From positions 1 to 7,748 of the forward strand of contig DOZC01000068.1 in assembly GCA_003518205.1 (NCBI GenBank): DNA of 7,748 nt, in the 5' to 3' direction. Source of the stretch: Minisyncoccota bacterium. Its GTDB lineage: Bacteria; Patescibacteriota; Microgenomatia; UBA1400; PJMF01. A program made the position numbers and the translations under genes. The notes under the pieces are model-generated. The model ran no database searches and was not told where the DNA came from. It saw only the letters and a list, made by a program, of their open reading frames with translations. This document shows, in pieces, positions 5,894 through 7,748 of the stretch (position 1 is its first letter; each line of letters starts with the position of its first letter).

Positions 5894-7066
5894 ATGATTA
5901 ATCGTTCATTTACCACTCAGATTTTTTGTCAAAGCCATCGACACTGGGACTATGATTTTCGCATTATGAGTCTGTTGCTCAGTTTGAGTTTAACCCTAGG
6001 ATTTTTTTCTTTAGCCCCCCTAGCGCCAGTGGTCGCTCAATTCCAACTTCCAAGCTTAACCAACCAAAATCAAACCGACACTACTAGTCGGGCTGAGCTC
6101 GATTTAAGCCTCTCGCCCCCTGTTACCTATTTAAGTTTAAAACCTGGAGAGACTAAATCGCTGCAATTAACTTTGAAAAATTCAGGCACTCGAAGTCTCA
6201 GGGTTCAACTCGAGTTAGCTGAGTTTACTAGCGATGGCAAAACTGGTCGTCCAGTCCTCAAGCTTCAAAGCACCTTTCCTTATCTCAAAGCCCATGAGGT
6301 TGGATGGAGTTGGGGCCAATCTCGACTCTTAAAAAGTGGCGAAACTGCCGTGATTGATTTTGACCTAAAACTGCCCGAGACGATTATTTTAACGGAAAAA
6401 CATTTCACAATTTTAGCTCGAGCTTCTCAAATCTCCGATGTTAATCTCACCAATCTGAGTTCAAATCAACAACTCGGGGGCAGTAGTCAAGTGGCGGGGT
6501 TGATTGGCAGTAACTTGATTGTTGCCATTGCCGCCGATGATACTAACTTGAGTAAAGTTAAATTAACTGATTGGTCAATTCCTAAGTTGGTGGATAGTTT
6601 GCGCGGGATTTCTGTGACTGGATTGGTTAAAAATTTTGGCGCTCACTCCGGGCCAATTTTGGGTCAAGCCACCCTCACCAACTCCAGTGGTCAACTCCTC
6701 AAAGCCTGGTTGTTTTATCCAGACATGGTTTTACCAGAGTCCACTCGGGAAATCAGAGTTATTGATGTCACCTCTGATCCAACTGCTGATCCTCAAACCT
6801 GGTTAAACCGGCCCAATCCGCTACTAACCAATCAGTTAAAATATCAACCCAGTTGGCTATTTGGCACTTACACTTTGAAAGTTCGACTTTATCACTTAGA
6901 TTACACCGAAGCTCAACCAGTTTCTGCCCAAACTTTTTATCTCACCGCCCTGCCCTTTAGCTTAATGATTGGATTGCTGATTTTACCGATGAGTTATTGG
7001 TTAATTCTCAAAACTAGAGAGTTGACCACTCGAGTGATTAAAGCTAAACTTCCCACAACTTCATGA
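5894..7066 (+). CDS. Exported Ig-like protein with C-terminal anchor, DUF916/WxIP-like
   Basis: A 390-residue protein. A hydrophobic signal segment (about 25-47, ending PVVAQF) follows an unusually long n-region. Next comes a beta-sandwich region (about 68-178) with LSPPVTYLSLKPGETKSLQL and LKNSGTRSLRVQLEL, the style of the DUF916 domain in WxL-interacting proteins, ending in LPE...HFTILARAS. A second beta region (about 205-350, SNLIVAIAA... through GTYTLKVRLYHLDY) occupies the place of DUF3324. One transmembrane helix (about 352-372) and a basic cytoplasmic tail (KTRELTTRVIKAK) close the protein. Gram-positive WxIPs share this order: signal peptide, two Ig-like domains, one C-terminal helix, short basic tail. 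Family proteins hold WxL proteins on peptidoglycan or host surfaces; that role is inferred here. It lies 3 bp after the candidate WxL-like partner. A shorter start at 5966 (M25) would give a more normal signal peptide. It ends in TGA. Confidence 0.83.
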   Translation: MINRSFTTQIFCQSHRHWDYDFRIMSLLLSLSLTLGFFSLAPLAPVVAQFQLPSLTNQNQTDTTSRAELDLSLSPPVTYLSLKPGETKSLQLTLKNSGTRSLRVQLELAEFTSDGKTGRPVLKLQSTFPYLKAHEVGWSWGQSRLLKSGETAVIDFDLKLPETIILTEKHFTILARASQISDVNLTNLSSNQQLGGSSQVAGLIGSNLIVAIAADDTNLSKVKLTDWSIPKLVDSLRGISVTGLVKNFGAHSGPILGQATLTNSSGQLLKAWLFYPDMVLPESTREIRVIDVTSDPTADPQTWLNRPNPLLTNQLKYQPSWLFGTYTLKVRLYHLDYTEAQPVSAQTFYLTALPFSLMIGLLILPMSYWLILKTRELTTRVIKAKLPTTS

Positions 7067-7073
7067 TTGGAAA

Positions 7074-7100
7074 TTGACAATTGCTCATAATTTTTAGTAC
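7074..7100 (+). promoter_or_regulatory. Possible promoter for the third surface gene
   Basis: A perfect -35 hexamer TTGACA (7074-7079) is followed 15 bases later by TAGTAC (7095-7100), a poor -10 at short spacing; CATAAT at 7086-7091 is a better -10 but far too close. It sits in the 62-bp gap after the previous stop codon and would give a leader of about 20 bases containing a purine-rich GAAGAAA (7111-7117). It would let the third surface gene be expressed apart from the upstream pair. Confidence 0.3.
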
Positions 7101-7128
7101 CTTTAACAAAGAAGAAATCACTAAACTC

Positions 7129-7748
7129 ATGTTTCATTTGAAAAAAAACCTTCATCGAGTTTTGAGTAAAATCCCTACTCAAAATTGGCGAGTGGCTTTG
7201 GTAGGCGGCAGTTGTGTGGTGGCAGTTTTCTGTTTGGCTAAAGTATTTGGCCAGGTGTTTTCAGCCAACCTAACTGATGTCTCGGTTACCACTACAAATT
7301 CACGATTGTCGTTTCGGGGGGCCTTGGATGCTGGTAATACTGCTGGAAGTTCTCAAATCATCATTAATACTGTTGCCAATGATCAAGCTGGGTCTTACCC
7401 TTCCAGTTCGTCAGCCCAACTAGTAGAAGGCGATGTGTTGCGCATCGGGAGTGCGGGCACTCTGAGGGCTTATACCGTAGCCAGTACCAGCTCTTTTTCC
7501 ACCATCAGTCTGACTGCAGTATTATTAGCTGGCGATGCTGATGTTGGCGATGATGTAATTTCTACCAGCTCGGCCACTTTAAATGTCCGTTTTACCACCG
7601 TTTCGGCCTTAACTGATGGTTCATTTCGGATTCTGGTACCCAGTGTTGGTGGAGCTGCCTCTCAAGATGGCATTCCGGATGGCGGAGCCTTTGACTATGG
7701 TACTGTTGCTCCCACAGTCACCTGCCCCGCCAATCTCACTGGCTACAC
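7129..7748 (+). CDS. Anchored surface protein, N-terminal part (cut by window edge)
   Basis: From the ATG at 7129, 206 codons stay open to the window edge with two bases left over. The product has a basic N-terminus (FHLKKNLHRVLSK), one hydrophobic segment (about 22-40) ending near VFSAN (a possible signal cleavage site), then a Ser/Thr/Gly/Ala-rich beta-strand region. Recognisable pieces are LTDVSVTTTNSRLSFRGAL (48-66), VEGDVLRIGSAGTLRAYTVAS (99-119), a strand with LLAGDADVGDDV (132-143), and LTDGSFRILVP leading to DGIPDGGAFDYG and VTCPA. Similar low-complexity, strand-rich exported proteins are common in CPR envelopes; no enzymatic motif is seen. It shares the N-terminal anchor design of the 5075-5890 gene and probably belongs to the same surface module. 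Its length and any C-terminal repeats lie outside the window. Confidence 0.78.
   Translation, partial: MFHLKKNLHRVLSKIPTQNWRVALVGGSCVVAVFCLAKVFGQVFSANLTDVSVTTTNSRLSFRGALDAGNTAGSSQIIINTVANDQAGSYPSSSSAQLVEGDVLRIGSAGTLRAYTVASTSSFSTISLTAVLLAGDADVGDDVISTSSATLNVRFTTVSALTDGSFRILVPSVGGAASQDGIPDGGAFDYGTVAPTVTCPANLTGY

Noticed and set aside
1..7748. Alternative genetic code (TGA read as Gly)
   Set aside because: Gly is encoded by GGN throughout, Trp is TGG, and TGA ends the 390-residue gene at a sensible position after its basic tail.
1..7748. CRISPR arrays, tRNA genes, insertion sequences or prophage genes
   Set aside because: No regularly spaced repeats, cloverleaf-like spacer, transposase motif or phage-type protein was seen; the spacers between genes are all under 130 bp.

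Overview
The window looks like a piece of a Patescibacteria (CPR) chromosome, perhaps from the Microgenomates side. This is inferred from protein style only: surface proteins with one N-terminal membrane helix and long Ser/Thr/Gly-rich beta-strand stretches, a pared-down competence pair beside leuS, almost no Shine-Dalgarno sequences, and tightly packed genes. Composition is moderately AT-rich. TGA ends at least one gene and Trp is TGG, so the standard bacterial code applies and not the TGA=Gly code of Gracilibacteria/Absconditabacteria.

Minus-strand half (1-4242), in transcription order: leuS (leucyl-tRNA synthetase, complete), comEA (membrane-anchored DNA receptor with SLBB and helix-hairpin-helix domains, complete) and comEC (DNA-uptake channel, only its first 203 codons before the left edge). 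ComEA would bind incoming double-stranded DNA outside the membrane and ComEC would pass one strand into the cytoplasm. leuS and comEA each have a -10-like hexamer 6-7 bases before the ATG and no Shine-Dalgarno sequence, which suggests leaderless transcripts.

Plus-strand half (4363-7748), divergent from leuS across a 120-bp spacer: a polytopic membrane protein resembling the sensor half of a histidine kinase but with no kinase; then, overlapping it by 26 bp, a secreted beta-rich protein with an N-terminal anchor; 3 bp later a signal-peptide protein with two Ig-like regions and a C-terminal anchor, whose architecture resembles the WxL-interacting (DUF916/DUF3324) proteins of Gram-positives; and after 62 bp a third anchored surface protein cut by the right edge. 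The last three look like one cell-surface module. This is the best candidate here for an incompletely described system: a WxL/WxIP-like pair transplanted to, or evolved in, CPR envelopes, possibly with a linked membrane sensor.

No tRNA, rRNA, CRISPR array, insertion sequence or convincing intrinsic terminator was seen. No gene-free stretch exceeds 130 bp.
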